64,000 nucleotides of DNA from the NCBI GenBank assembly GCA_025331435.1, contig JAIWNI010000106.1:1-64000 (forward strand), given 5' to 3'. The position numbers and the translations under genes are program-made. The notes under the pieces were generated by a model. It did no database searches and was not told where the DNA came from. It worked only from the letters and a program-made list of their open reading frames with translations. This document shows positions 48,574 to 60,745 of this stretch, one piece after another (position 1 is the stretch's first letter; every line of letters starts with the position of its first letter). The DNA comes from Choanephora cucurbitarum (lineage: Eukaryota; Mucoromycota; Mucoromycetes; Mucorales; Choanephoraceae).

Positions 48574-48841
48574 TCTTCATCTATATTCAATCAAAAAAAA
48601 AAGAACTTATTTATATGCTAGAACCCATCTTTCACTCACTCTCATTTGACTTGTAACATACAAACAGACATGAAAATATACACCTAACACAGATACATTT
48701 TTTTGCTGTATTATTTTAATATCATTGTTTTTTTGGTATTTACAAACATAATAAGGAGAAGGAAGGAGAGATAGAGAAAAAAAGAAAGCAGAGAAAGTTT
48801 TTTAAAAAAAAAAGAGGGGGTTTATAGATGATATACATTTG

Positions 48842-50281
48842 TTACTGTGTTTGTTCAGTAGTAGTAGTAGTATTCCATACTTGAGGCTTTACTTGCATCG
48901 AAGGAGCAGGTGAATCGGCAGGTGAAGAACCAGGTGTACCATAGACAGGAGTATTGTTATCATCTTTTTGGCTGATATCAGCAGCAGAATGATTTAGTTG
49001 AGCATAAATACGAGTAGAATCAGTATCAAGATTGGCACCTGTCAAATGAGAGAGAGGCATAACATTATTTGCGTTCTTGTTGTCATGAGAAGTTTCTCGA
49101 GAATGAGGTCGAGTAGGAGGAGGAGTATTCTGATGGACATCTTCTGCCTTAATCACTTGTTCATGAGACTCTTGCTTAGGGGGATTGCTATCCAAGACAG
49201 CACTGCAGAGTTGAGATAAAATATTCAACTTGGATCCTTCATCATCCTCGTCACCCTCTGTCTTGATATCAGGTGTGCCTACAGCACCTTGGTTAGGTGA
49301 AGCTGTATTTGTATTGGCAGTAGGAGTAGTGTTGGTGGGTGTAGCATTGGTGGGTGTAGCAGCATTGCTGCTCATGTTGTTACTGCCTTGTTCTTGAGGT
49401 CTGTAATTAGCATTGGCCACACCGGGTTGCTGAGGCTGGTGTGGTTGTGACTGTTGAGGAGAAATGATGCTCATGGCAGCTTGGTAGGATAATACAGGAG
49501 GGTTAGTGGGATACATTTGTGAGAGGCCGGTAGGCATCATGTAGGCTTGAGGCATAATTTGGTTGTTGTTGACATAGCCATATGTATCGTAATGTCCTTG
49601 ACCAAAAGGTTGGTAATGCATAGGCATTGTGTTGGGACGAACATTGTTGTTTTGTGCATAAATGTTTGTGTTGGTAACAGGTGATGCCATATTAGGAGTA
49701 GAGGCACCAGATGAAGTAGCACTTTCACCACCTAATTCTATATATACACAATTAATAAACAATTTAATTCAATCCATCTTATTTAGCTTTACCATTCTTA
49801 TTTCTCTTCTTATAAGGACCACGCTTAATACCCTTCTTACGTTCCTTACGAACAGAATTGACACAAGTATCTGTCAAGCCATATTTGATACATCTCTGAC
49901 AAGGTCTTCCAATGTCACACTTCTTACATGCCTTTTGGCAGTTTACTATAAAGAGAGAGATCAATATGAAATCAAGCCCAACAAAATTAGTAATTTACCA
50001 CAAGCATTTTTGACTTGCTTTCGCTTTGGTTTCCCATGAGCACCCAAGTCCATAGTAGAGGTGCCTGTCATCACTTGGGCATGTTGAGGATCGCCAGGTT
50101 TACCACTCAAGACAGGTAAAGGTTGCATGGGGGCATAGATAGCGAGATTCTGGCCACCCAAGGCCAAAGCAGGTTGTGCTTGTTGCTGATCCTGAGGTTG
50201 TTGTTGTGGGTTTTGAGCAGCGGCAGCAGCGGCGGCAGCAGCAGCTTCGTAGCCAGCAAAGTAAGGTGTATATTGTTGCAT
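48842..50281 (-). CDS. Zn(II)2Cys6 transcription factor
   Basis: Three coding exons (50281-49999, 49945-49793, 49737-48842) encode 443 residues. The N-terminus has runs of ten Ala and Gln-rich stretches. A basic region (KPKRKQVKNAC) leads into a binuclear zinc cluster about residues 94-122, with spacing CVNC-QKACKKCD-IGRPCQRC and a sixth Cys in LTDTC; the first Cys is in exon 1 and the rest in exon 2. It is followed by the basic run RKERKKGIKRGPYKKRN. The remainder is disordered, rich in Asn, Pro, Gln and Thr (possible activation region), with an acidic stretch (TEGDEDDEGSK) and an ordered-looking LNILSQLCSAVLDS. There is no fungal-specific middle homology domain. Similar cluster-plus-GIKRGPYK proteins are widespread in fungi, but I cannot name the target genes. 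A 5' UTR intron is likely. Confidence 0.88.
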
Positions 50282-50301
50282 AGAGAGAGAGAACAGAAAC
50301 T

Positions 50302-50380
50302 CTATAAAGTTAAGAGCTTATTAGAGAGGAGTGTCAAAAATATTTAAAAAAAAAATACACAAAAGAAAGTGGATACTTAC
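50302..50380 (-). other. probable 5' UTR intron of the Zn2Cys6 gene
   Basis: On the minus strand a perfect donor (ATTAT|GTAAGTATCC) at 50380 and an acceptor (AACTTTATAG) ending at 50302 flank 79 nt, 20 bases before the start codon at 50281. The signals match the intron style of the window. Confidence 0.55.
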
Positions 50381-50551
50381 ATAATATGGAAAAGAGAGAG
50401 ATAAGAAAGAGTAACTGGCTAAGACCTTTAGAAACTCAGGGTTACAAAGAGAAAAGAGAACTGTTTATCAGACCAAGTAGAAAGATTTGTTTTCTGGTTA
50501 AAACAAAAAAGAATTTCTCGAATAGGCTTTAATGTATATAGCTGCTATGTT

Positions 50552-50572
50552 TGTGTGTGTGTGTGTGTGTGT
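50552..50572 (+). repeat. (GT)n microsatellite
   Basis: About ten TG dinucleotides in the upstream region of the Zn2Cys6 regulator. Confidence 0.9.
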
Positions 50573-50794
50573 AAATAGGTAGGCAAGTGTTCCTCTATTT
50601 AGATATTGGCGAACTGTTGATGTATGTAGTTTGAAGTAACGGAGTCTTTCTCTCTCACTTTTTTTTAAAAAAAGCTATCGGAGCACCAAAGAATTAAAAA
50701 AGAGGAGGAGAATATTCTCGCTCTCGAAAATTTTTTTTTCATTTTATTCTATCGAATTACAAAGCCATCCATAACATCATCCGTATTGTGACTA

Positions 50795-51788
50795 CTAATC
50801 TTTAAATTTGCTCACAAACTGCAACAACTCTTTGCAACTGGCTGAGCTTGAAGGAAGATAATGACTATAGCAAATGTGTTTGTTTCCCTTTCTTTTTTTT
50901 AAAAAAAAATACTACTTACCCTCCTGCATGCTTGAATATTCTTGGCTTATTAAACGCTTCGGCAAGTGTTGACATAGCCTCAGGTAAGACAAGTGTATCA
51001 AGCTCACCAATAAAGTGCAAGCTGGGTGTTTTTACCTTTTTTGTCTTGACCAACATATGATTTGTTGCTTCTTGCATAGTTGGCTTGAATCCAGCTACAA
51101 TGACAGAGAACTTAAAAGGAGGATGCTCGAAAGAAGGTGGGATCAAATCTGGAAAATAAGAACGATCTTCCATCATTTGTGTCAACAGAGCAGCAAGACA
51201 GGCACCTTTTTATGAGAAACAATTGAGTAAATGTTCTTTCTGTTCTTTATATCATCACTTACCTTGAGAAAAGCCTAAAATACCGTCAAATGGACCCTAT
51301 ATGTTTCTGAATCAATGTATGTGCAAAAACAAAGAGAGAAAATAACTCACCTCTTGTGTCAACACTTGTTTTATCTGCTCAACTGAATCCTTAAATCCAA
51401 TGAAGAATCCATCTTGAGTAGGCTTGTATTTGGGAGAATACCACCATCCATAAGGCTTATGTTCTCTTAAATACTTAGAACTGATTGCAGTTGAATTGAT
51501 TTTTTTTTAAAGGAAATTTCCCTCTCTTTACCTTCTGAACTATACTCTTGAGCAGCTTCTTGTCGCTCTGCAATTGTACCAAATGTAGGTGGTGTGATAT
51601 GATGAGGTGCAGTAATATAAACTACATGGAGAGTAAGCACTCTTATCTAACCAGTATACTAGAACAGGTATTTTACCCAAATCAGCTATCTCTTCAATAC
51701 TCTTACGTGCAACTGCTGTTCTTTTACGAAACAGAAGACCGTTTTGAGTATAACCATGAAGACAAAGAATTCTTAGTTTCTTTGACAT
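50795..51788 (-). CDS. FSH1-family serine hydrolase
   Basis: Six exons (51788-51677, 51621-51532, 51463-51351, 51296-51263, 51205-50920, 50864-50795) encode 234 residues. The ATG at 51788 gives MSKKLRILCLHGYTQNGLLF, the characteristic start of the FSH1/OVCA2 alpha/beta hydrolases; an ATG seven codons upstream is possible. Catalytic features are visible: the nucleophile elbow GFSQGA (joined across exons 4 and 5), Asp in FIGELDTLVLP, and the His in KHAGGHYLPS, which is assembled over the last intron. YGWWYSPKYKPTQDG is also typical of the family. Exon 4 is only 34 nt. The acceptor before exon 3 (TTAAGAG) is the least certain junction, chosen because the closer CAG would bring a stop in frame. 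The substrates of the family are poorly defined (small esters). Confidence 0.87.
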
Positions 51789-52893
51789 GGTTGAAAGAGA
51801 AGACTGCATGAGTGATTATGGAGAGTTAAAATATGAACAGAAGAAGGGCTTTCTTTAGATTAGTCACATACTGAATAGAAGAAACAACAACAAAAAGAAA
51901 GAAGTGAATAAAAAACAATAAAATGCACCAAGTTTAAATTCGGGTGTTGAACCAACTTGTCAATCCGAAAGTCAGATTTAATGCATGAAAGTTAACAAAT
52001 ATTTCAATGTCCATTTAAGATATATTTACCAAACGTAGAGAAAAAAAAAGAAAAAAGAGAAAATGTCTATTATATACAATATACTCACTGAATCCTCTGA
52101 TTACTATGATGTTATATATGAGAGTAGGTATGTAGTTATAAGCAAAGAAAAAAATGCATGTTTTCATGCTTACAAAGGGTATTCTTGTGATCACCAAGTC
52201 CAGTGTATAGTTTGTTATTCAAGAGTTTTTTTTTTAGGTTTACAAGCTTTCTTCTCTTTTTGAATCGTATCATTGTGACTTCAGCTGCTGCTATCAATGC
52301 AAAAATGATGATTTATCATAATAAGAAGTAAAGATCTGATTGGACAAGAGATTGGCTCTTGTGATTGCATAAACAAAGCAAGCTTTTGGTAGTATGTTCC
52401 TTTTCCAGGACAGTTGTTCGTCTGTTTAGCATTACCGACTTTAAACAATTAGCCCGCTTTATTTAATAGCACTGATCATCCTATTAATTCAGTTTTACAA
52501 ATTACAGCTGCATAAGAGAAAAAGAGAGATATATATTTGGGATGAAACAGGCTACAATGCTGAATGTCGTAAATAGATGTTGGAACGTCTCCTTCTTCTT
52601 AACGCCAATACTCAAACAATCTCGGTCCTCAAATGTCAAAAATAAAGGGGGAAAAGAGAAAGAGCTCCCCAATGGTTTCACATACAAGATGAAAACTACC
52701 CCCGCCGAGTCACAATGATATCAGGTATCAAATTCAAAAATGAGGGCTGCATAATTAGCTTGCTCTATTTCCTTTTTTTTTTTTTCTTTTCTTTTTTTTT
52801 CTGTAGTGCACGTATCTATTCTCCTTTTTTTTAACATTTCAGAGGAAAAAAGAAACCAGTTATCGCTTGCTTTATGAATTGCTCTACTTTTCT
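51789..52893. other. divergent intergenic region FSH1 / fasciclin
   Basis: About 1.1 kb between divergent genes. The right end is a strong T/C tract (52770-52820) ahead of the fasciclin ATG. A frame beginning MSIIYNILTESSDYY near 52063 has no family match or supported structure. No further gene is seen. Confidence 0.5.
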
Positions 52894-55603
52894 ATGAATA
52901 CGTATTATTTGACCTTGATTTTCGTCTTTACTTTATTATCTGGTATACATGCATACAAGACAATTGTAGACGTCCTTTCAGAGGATGCCCGCTTCTCAAC
53001 ACTTATCAGACACCTACAACTTACTCACCTGATTCCAAAAATCAATAATCTAGAGTCTGGTACTTTTTTTGCTCCTGACAACAGCGCATTTGAAAAGTAT
53101 AAAGGACCGGCTATCACAGCAGATATTTTAATGTATCACTTATTACCACAACAATTCTCTACAAAGGATTTTGGGGATGGCCAGATACTTGAATCAAGTT
53201 ATGTGAGGCCTGGATTGTTAGGTGATGACAAGACGGGACAAAAGTTGAAAGTAACCACTACCTTTGACATGTTCTATCATATCAACGAAGCAAGGATCAA
53301 AGACAAAGATATCTTTGTCAACAGAAACACAACACTTAACGTTGTCGATCGTGTATTAGAGCCACCTAGAATGTTATGTGAGTAGTTATAAGAGAGAAAG
53401 AGAAGATACTGACTGCAACTATGCAAAAATGTGTATGTGAAACTATAGATGAACTGGCACCTATTTATGATTCTAAACTATTTAATCTCTGGAAGAAGGC
53501 AGGATTAGACAACAATTTGCGTCAAAGGCACCCCTTCACTATTTTCGTATCAGCCAAATATCTCTTGGATAGATTCAGTCATGTCGAACAAAGCTATCTA
53601 ACCTCGCATTATGGACAAGATGATTTAAAGCATGCCCTGAAGTACCTTATGGTTCCTCAGGCTATCTTTTTAAATCAGCATAAACAAGATGAAACAATAT
53701 GTAAGTGCTTCTTTGTTTGTTTTGGTTTGGTTTGTTTCCTAAAAAAACAAAACAAAAATCTTAATAACTGGAATAGATATGACTGAATCTGGTGAAACTG
53801 TCAAAATCAATGTCAACAGGTATAAGCAGGCAACAGTCAATGGTATTAAAGTAGAAGAACAAGATATTCTAGCTGCAGATGGTATGAAGTAATCTATCTA
53901 ATGTAATTTATACTGTCGTACTTATATTCAACAAAACATTTTAAGGTGTAATCCATATCCTTAACGATTTACCCTATGCTGATTCAATCGTGTTTGATAC
54001 GCGAAAGTATCTGTTTGGTTTAAATGCTACCAAGTTTGTATCTTTGATAGATTCCTATGGATTAGGCAGGTTCTTGAACAAGGGTACCAACAACGTCACT
54101 ATTCTAGCACCTACAAACGAAGTGATTGATGAGGACTCTATTCCAAATAACCAAAAGACACAATGGCTAAGTTATCATCTTGTCCAAGGAGCCTACAGTC
54201 CTTCTGAACTAACCGATCAAATGCTTGTCAAGACTGAATTCAACTCCTCACAGTTATATAACGACTCTCAAAGATTGCTTGTCAGTATTGGTAAATCAAA
54301 AGAAGACACTATGGAAAACACAAATGCCTTTATCAAGTCCATTCGTTTTGGCGATTATTCTAAAGTGGTTGGTGTAGACAGTAAGTGAATGGGTCTAAAT
54401 AAGATACTTGGGCTACATTCTCAACCTCTTCTGTTAGTGGCTATTGATGGTAATGTTATCTACCGTATTTCTGATCCATTGGCTTTACCTATGGACATAT
54501 TTTCTCGGCTTGTGGTCGATCTTGAGCTCTCTAGTTTCATTGCCACCCTTTATGTCTCTGGGGTGGTTGACAGAATCAAACGATCCAAAGCAATCACATT
54601 GTTTGCACCTACCAATCAAGCCTTCAAGAACCTTGGCCTTGTGTCCCGTTACCTTGTTCATCCTACAGGTAGATCTGACTTACAGCGTGTCTTATTGTTT
54701 CATGCTGCCACCAGCCCTCTTTACCACCATGATCTCCGAGGCGATGTTCTTCGAGTCACTACCTTGGCAGAAAATGAGTCGCTAGTCATCAATGGTCAGA
54801 ATGCAGATGGTAGTATCTGGATAGGCACAGAGACAAAGAACGAAAAGGATGCAGAGGGAAACACGGTAGATGAACATGGCGTGATTCAACAATCCGATAT
54901 GCTTGTCTCCAATGGCGTGGTCCATAAGATCGATCATATCCAGATACCCAATCACGTCAATATCACACATCGTAATCTATTGAGAGGCATCAATGCCAAT
55001 ATTATGCTCAATATCCTGAGGAGAACCAACTTGATTGATCAGTTAGATATGACTGATAACTTCTTGTTAGCACCTACCGACAAGGCCTTTGAACACATCG
55101 ATCTAGAGCCACTCTGGAATGATACAGCAAAATTAGAACGTATTGCACGAATGCACATTGTTCCTAAAGTCAGTGTGGACAACAGCCGTAAGCGATGGTT
55201 CATCTACCCCTTCTTAGGTGACCAAGAATATGCTACTCTCTTGTCCAACCGAGACAAGATTGTTGTACGAGAGATGGGCTACGGATTAACTGTGATTCGA
55301 GTTAAGGGAGAACCCTACAGTCCTTATGTGCGCGTACTTGATATCGGTCATGTCAGTACAGGCGATCGTAGTGGAGGTGTGGTTGAGATTGATGCTGTTC
55401 TTTTCCCGGTCAAACGAGGTGCCTTTGGGTTACCATGGATCTGGTCTCTAGTGACCTTGACCTTGTTGTCTGCTTTAGGTGCTCTCATCTTTTTGATTGG
55501 AGGTTGCATGGGCTATAAGATGTGGAAGCGAAAGAGAGCTGGATATCAAACTATTGCAGATGACAGTACTGTTCCCGAACCATCAGAACAAACAAATGCA
55601 TAA
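52894..55603 (+). CDS. Multi-fasciclin (FAS1) domain type I membrane protein
   Basis: Five exons (52894-53377, 53449-53700, 53777-53881, 53946-54380, 54438-55603) encode 813 residues. The in-frame ATG at 52894 opens a signal peptide (MNTYYLTLIFVFTLLSGIHA). About five FAS1 units can be traced: TIVDVLSEDARFSTLIRHL with TFFAPDNSAFEKY; APIYDSKLFNLWKKAGLD with FTIFVSAKYLL; FVSLIDSYGLGRFLN with VTILAPTNEVI; LVVDLELSSFIATLYVSG with ITLFAPTNQAF; and NIMLNILRRTNLIDQLD with FLLAPTDKAFEH. A membrane helix (WSLVTLTLLSALGALIFLIG) and a basic cytosolic tail (KMWKRKRAGYQ) follow. FAS1 proteins act in cell adhesion and at cell or vacuole surfaces; a yeast relative, Ylr001c, has a similar plan. The stop is 159 bases before the SF3A1 ATG. 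Confidence 0.9.
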
Positions 55604-55762
55604 ATAATAAATCACAAAAGAGAGATAGGCTAAAAAGTTGTTGGTTTTCATGCACAATGATTGGAGGACTGATTTTCTCTCTATTTTTTTTTCTGTGACG
55701 TTTTTGATACCCGCTCTTTATTTTTATTTTTTTCTTTTCTTTTGTAAAGAAGATTGTTCATC

Positions 55763-58114
55763 ATGTCTGCCATGGAAATTGACCAACCTCAGGCTAATGG
55801 AAACCCTGATGGCCCTGTGGTCAGTGGTATCATTTATCCACCTCCAGACATCCGAAGTAAGTCCAGTACACCTCTTGTTAGACCTGAGCTTATGATTGAC
55901 ATGTTAAATTCTAGAGATGATTGACAAGGCTGCAGCTAATTTGGCCACAAAGGGACCAGAGCTTGAGAATCATATTCGTGAAACCAATAAAGATGGCCGA
56001 TTCAACTTTCTAAACCCCAACGATCCTTATTATGCATACTATCGCTTTAAATATCAAGAAGTAAAGGATGGCAAAGGTAATGGCTTCATGTTTTAAAATG
56101 AAGAAATGACATCTCATCCTCTCTTGCAAATCAGTACAAAGCAATACACAACAAACACAGCAAGTACATCAAATACAGCAGACATATGAAACACAACAAA
56201 AGCCCACGAGTTTAGCACCCAAAGAACCAGAGCCATTTGAATTCTCTTCACCTATGCCTGCCATGTCTGCTCAAGACTTGTAAGGAATATTCACGGTTAG
56301 CGCGTTTCAAATGACTTATATAGACGTGTATAGGGACATCATGAAATTGACAGCTCAATTTGCTGCACGTAATGGCCGTGCATTCATCAATCAATTGGCT
56401 CAGCGTGAATCAAGAAACTATCAGTTTGATTTCTTGCGCCCTTCTCACAGTCTTTTTCCTTATTTCACTGAGCTTGTCAAACAATACACCAAAGTGTTTT
56501 TACCCCCCAAAGATTTACAGGATAAATTGAATGCCAACAAAAACGACAAGCATCATATATTAGAGCGTGTAAAGGAACGGGTAGAATGGGTTGCTTACCA
56601 AGAAGCAGAGAGAAAGAAGAAGAATGATGAGGACGAAAAGGAGAGAAGTAAGATTTTAAAAGAATGCAAATGCGACTATTATCTGACTAGACATTGTTTA
56701 GTTGCTTATGCTAGTATTGATTGGCATGATTTTGTTGTGGTTGAGACAGTTGAATTTACACAGGCAGATGAACAGGCAGATTTACCTCCACCCATGAGTT
56801 TGGCTGAATTAGAAAGCATGTCATTAGCACAGAAACGTCTGGCTGCCATGCCAACTGAAGCAGTCGGTAAGAAAGAAGAAGAGGAACCTGAGGATGTGGA
56901 CATGGATCAATCAGACGATGAAGATGAGACAACACCTGCTCCCATCACCACACCCAAGATTCCTGACACAACAGCACCTATCAAGATTCGTACAGACTAT
57001 AAACCCAGACTGCTTGGTACAACACCTATCAAGGTTGCTGTTCCTACCGAGCTTTGTCCTCGTTGTGGTGAAGCTATTCCTGTAGATGAAATGGCAGAAC
57101 ACATGCGTATCGAACTGTTAGATCCTAAATGGAAGGAACAAAAGATGGCTATGGAGGCTAAGCAGAGAGACAGTAACTTGCTTCAAGAGGGTAATGATGT
57201 GGCCAAGATCCTTAAGAACATTTCAGGCTTGCGTCCCGATATCTTTGGCTCAGACGAAGCAGACGCCAACAAGCGAATTCGTGAGCAAGCAGAAGAAGCT
57301 AAAAAGAAGGATCGTGTTATTTGGGATGGTCATACTGCTACTATGGGATTAGCCAATCAAAGAGCTCAAAAGACCAGTATTGAAGAGCAAATTGCTAACA
57401 TGCACAAAAAAGTGGTTGGGTAAGATGACCAACGACATCAGGCGTCTATTCGATACTTACATTTTTTTTTTGAGTAGTGACGATATTGGTCCTCAAATCC
57501 CAGGACAACCACATACAAGCTATGCTGCTTATCCACCAGCAGGTTATTCAGCTCCTCAATATTATGCACCCAATCATGCTCAATTGTTTGCTAATCAAAT
57601 GCCTGGTGGTTATATGCCTCCTCCTAATGCTGTGCCACCACCACCACCCTCATCACAACAGCCACCACCACCACCGCCATCTACATCAGGTACACCCACT
57701 ATTAGAAAAGCTGATCAGGAAGAGACTGGTGGCCCTGAAAAGAAACCTCGTTTAGATGAACCTGAATGGCAGGCTACTACAGATGTAAGTAAACATGATG
57801 CATATATATATGTATATTAGATAGATTGATCATGATAATATGTCAAATAGCCCTCATTCTCAGTGTTGATCCAAACGCCTGATATCCCTGATAAACCTGA
57901 ATGGAACTTGACAGGTGCCAGCATTAGCATTAACGGTTTATTACCAAATACTCTTATCTCCACAGTCAAAGATCGTATTGCTTCTCAGTTAGGTATGCCA
58001 GCTGGTAAACAAAAACTTACAGCAGTCGGTACAGTCTTGAACAACAGCAAGACTTTAGGCTTCTATAACATTGCGGAAGGAACCACTTTGTCACTTGAAG
58101 TTAGAAAACGATAA
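55763..58114 (+). CDS. SF3A1: Splicing factor 3A subunit 1 (SF3A1 / Prp21)
   Basis: This subunit of the U2 snRNP SF3a complex acts in branch-site recognition. Exons are 55763-55856, 55915-56076, 56135-56279, 56334-56647, 56702-57419, 57478-57784 and 57851-58114, giving 667 residues. SURP1 is in exons 1-2 (IRKMIDKAAANLATKGPELE, FNFLNPNDPYYAYYRFK). SURP2 is in exon 4 (DLDIMKLTAQFAARNGRAFI, NYQFDFLRPSHSLFPYFTEL). A charged linker with IDWHDFVVVETVEF follows, then a CPRCGEAIPVDEMAEHMRI segment, WDGHTATMG, a Pro-rich stretch and a C-terminal ubiquitin-like domain (GMPAGKQKLTAVGTVLNN). A 54-nt segment (56648-56701) could be read through in frame. It has donor AA|GTAAGATT, branch CTGAC and acceptor TTTAG, and its removal restores ERIAYASIDWHDF, as in animals, so I treat it as an intron. 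Exons agree with animal SF3A1 throughout. Confidence 0.95.
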
Positions 58115-58293
58115 ATGCTATTTTCTATTTTGTAAACATATTGGATAAACTAGCCTTTTCTTTTTTTTTTCCTGCTGACAGACTGTAAATAATTGATTTT
58201 TACTAAATTGTATTCCCACGAGAGTATTGTACACCTTTAAGAAGCTTTTTTCTCTTTTTCCTTGGGATTTCTTTTTCTTAACCTCTTAATTCA

Positions 58294-60706
58294 ATGACAT
58301 TTAATAACGCTGTGCCAACAAAATTTCCTGATTTGAAGCCTAGAGTACCTGGAGGAGAAGCCCTATTGGCTGCCGAAAGAGCCAACACTACTTTTGATGT
58401 CAATGCTCTATCCAAATTTATGTATACTGAGCCATGGTTAGACAGCATGAATAAGATTTTACAAGTCATTGAGAATGAACCAGCTTTCGACAAATCAAAA
58501 CGCTACTTTCAAAACAGACAAGAAAAGATTACTACAGGTCTTCAAAAAGACAGACGACTGGTTGAATTGGTTAGGTAAATGTTATCTGTAAAAGAAAGAC
58601 AAGTATAACTAAAGAGTCCATCAGAGAACATCGTTGGACTGAAGAAGAAGCCCAAATTGCCAATTTCTTATATGATCAATCTACACCTGTAAGTAAACAT
58701 CAGTAAAGAAACTATCAATTGAAGACTCAAATGGCCCGATAGTTTTCGTTGCATTATGGTATGTTTATTCCTACATTGAAAAACCAAACAACAGATGAAC
58801 AAAAGCGGTTGTTTCTGGGACCTGCTTTAAGACATGAAATCATTGGCTGTTATGCTCAAACAGAGGTAAGTGCTATATCCCCTTTTCTCTCTGAAGGGTT
58901 AAGAGAAAAGAAAAGAGAACTCATGACTGATTCTTGTTATTTCAGTTGGGTCATGGTTCAAATGTTCAAGGTCTTGAGACTACAGCTACTTATATCCCAG
59001 AGACAAATGAATTTGAAATACATTCCCCTACATTGACTTCCTGTAAATGGTGGATTGGTGGTTTGGGAAAGGCAGCTAATCATGCTATTGTCATGGCACG
59101 CCTAATTACAGATGGAAAAGACCTTGGCCCTCATCCATTTTGCGTTCAAATCCGTAGTTTGGAAGATCACAGACCTCTTCCTGGTATTACGGTAGGTGAT
59201 ATTGGCCCCAAATTTGGTTTTAATGCTACCGACAATGGTTTTATCATGTTCGATCACTACCGCGTTCCACACATCTCTTTCTTGGCCAAATATTCCCAAG
59301 TTAAACCTGGATCAGGCGCATACACCAAGCCTCCCAATGCCAAATTATCTTATGGTACAATGGTATTTGTTCGAGCTAATATTGTCATGGGTAAGGTTTG
59401 ATATTGTAATTTGAAATTACATGTATTGATGATAAGAAAAAAAATTAGGTGTGCGTTATGCACTTGCTAGAGCCACTACTGTCGCCATTCGTTATTCTAC
59501 TATCCGCCAGCAATTTGTTGATGCAACTAGCCCTCATAAATGGAACAATCAAATAGTTGAGACGCCTGTATTGAACTATACCATGCAACAATACCGACTG
59601 TTGCCTATTGTTGCAGCTGCCTATGCTTGCTTTTTCACAGGACGTGAAATGCTACGTCTCTACGATCTAAATCAAACGGCTATGCAACAAGGAAACTACA
59701 GCCTATTGGCTGACTTACATGCCAGTTCTTCGGGTCTCAAAAGTTTGACAACAACCATGGCTATTGAATCTGTGGAAGATTGTAGACGCGCCTGTGGTGG
59801 ACATGGCTATAGTATGTTTTCTGGTTTAGGTCTCTTCTATCAAGATTACCTTCCCAATGTGACCGTAAGTTTGATCTTGTTTTCAGTATATGGAAACGTT
59901 ACTGATATGTGTATGTCCTTTTTTCTTCTCTCTAGTGGGAGGGTGATAATTACATATTGACTCAACAAACAGCTCGTTATTTACTCAAGACATTCCGACA
60001 TGTGGTTGCAGGAAAGGCTGAGCCTTCAGAATACAATCACACCATAACCTATTTGACAAGCTACCTTCAAAATCCAAAGGCTAAATGCCCTGCTACTTCT
60101 GCTGAAGATTTTCTTAATCCTGAAACTATTTTGTCTGCATTTGGTTTCCGTGCAGCTTACGGCATTGCACAGGTAGCTGAACAGATCGATCGTCATGGGC
60201 GCTCTTGGAATTCTATGTTGGTTGAAATTAGTCGCATTTCTAAAGCTCATTGTCAGTTTGTACTTGTCCGTAACTTCCTGGTGACACTTCAAAAGGATCC
60301 ATCATTGACTCTTCCTGAAAACAAGGCTATGCTTCAAGTGCTAAAGACATTAGCCTATCTGTTTGCCTTAAATACCATTGAAAAAGAATCATCTGAGTTC
60401 TTACTTTCAGGATACATATCACCTGAACAATCAGTACAGCTCAAGCAACAGGTGATTGCTTTATTAGAGCAAGTTCGACCTAACGCTGTTGGTCTTGTTG
60501 ACGCTTTTGCCTTACCAGATTATTATCTTAATTCTGCATTGGGTCGATATGATGGCAAAGTATATGAATCTATGACTAAAATGGCCGAAAATGAGCCTTT
60601 GAATCATACATTAGTAGTTGATGGATATCAAGAAAACATCAAGCCATTTGTTCATAAGCAGTACAAGAAGAAAACTAACGATAAAAATTCGGTCTCTAGA
60701 CTTTAA
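58294..60706 (+). CDS. ACOX: Peroxisomal acyl-CoA oxidase
   Basis: This flavoenzyme performs the first step of peroxisomal beta-oxidation, turning acyl-CoA and O2 into trans-2-enoyl-CoA and H2O2. Six exons (58294-58574, 58625-58688, 58743-58865, 58946-59390, 59449-59864, 59936-60706) encode 699 residues, the normal size. Visible features are [20 protein letters not shown] (joined exactly across exons 3 and 4), the FAD/substrate region [71 protein letters not shown] and, across intron 5, [19 protein letters not shown], which includes the catalytic-Glu region. The C-terminus is SRL, a canonical PTS1-type peroxisomal signal. The start ATG at 58294 lies 179 bases after the SF3A1 stop on the same strand. 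Substrate chain length cannot be judged. Confidence 0.95.
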
Positions 60707-60745
60707 ATATCCATCTTGTGAATTAAAACAAAAAGCTTTTTTCGC

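Larger units (their letters stand above)
50282..50794. other. intergenic region, Zn2Cys6 5' UTR and promoter
   Basis: About 510 bases. It includes the probable 5' UTR intron at 50302-50380 and a (GT)n microsatellite at 50552-50572. The rest is A/T-rich with CT/GA-rich patches. The rightmost part is the 3' flank of the FSH1-type gene. Confidence 0.55.

Noticed and set aside
48455..48649. Leu-rich plus-strand frame
   Set aside because: It is a shifted-frame shadow of the uL16m Thr repeat.
52063..52263. Frame starting MSIIYNILTESSDYY
   Set aside because: Very AT-rich codons, no family, no reliable splice extension.
56311..56333. Alternative N-terminal MTYIDVYRD start for SF3A1 exon 4
   Set aside because: These bases are intronic. 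The acceptor at 56333 restores QDLDIMKLTAQF, matching SF3A1 from animals.
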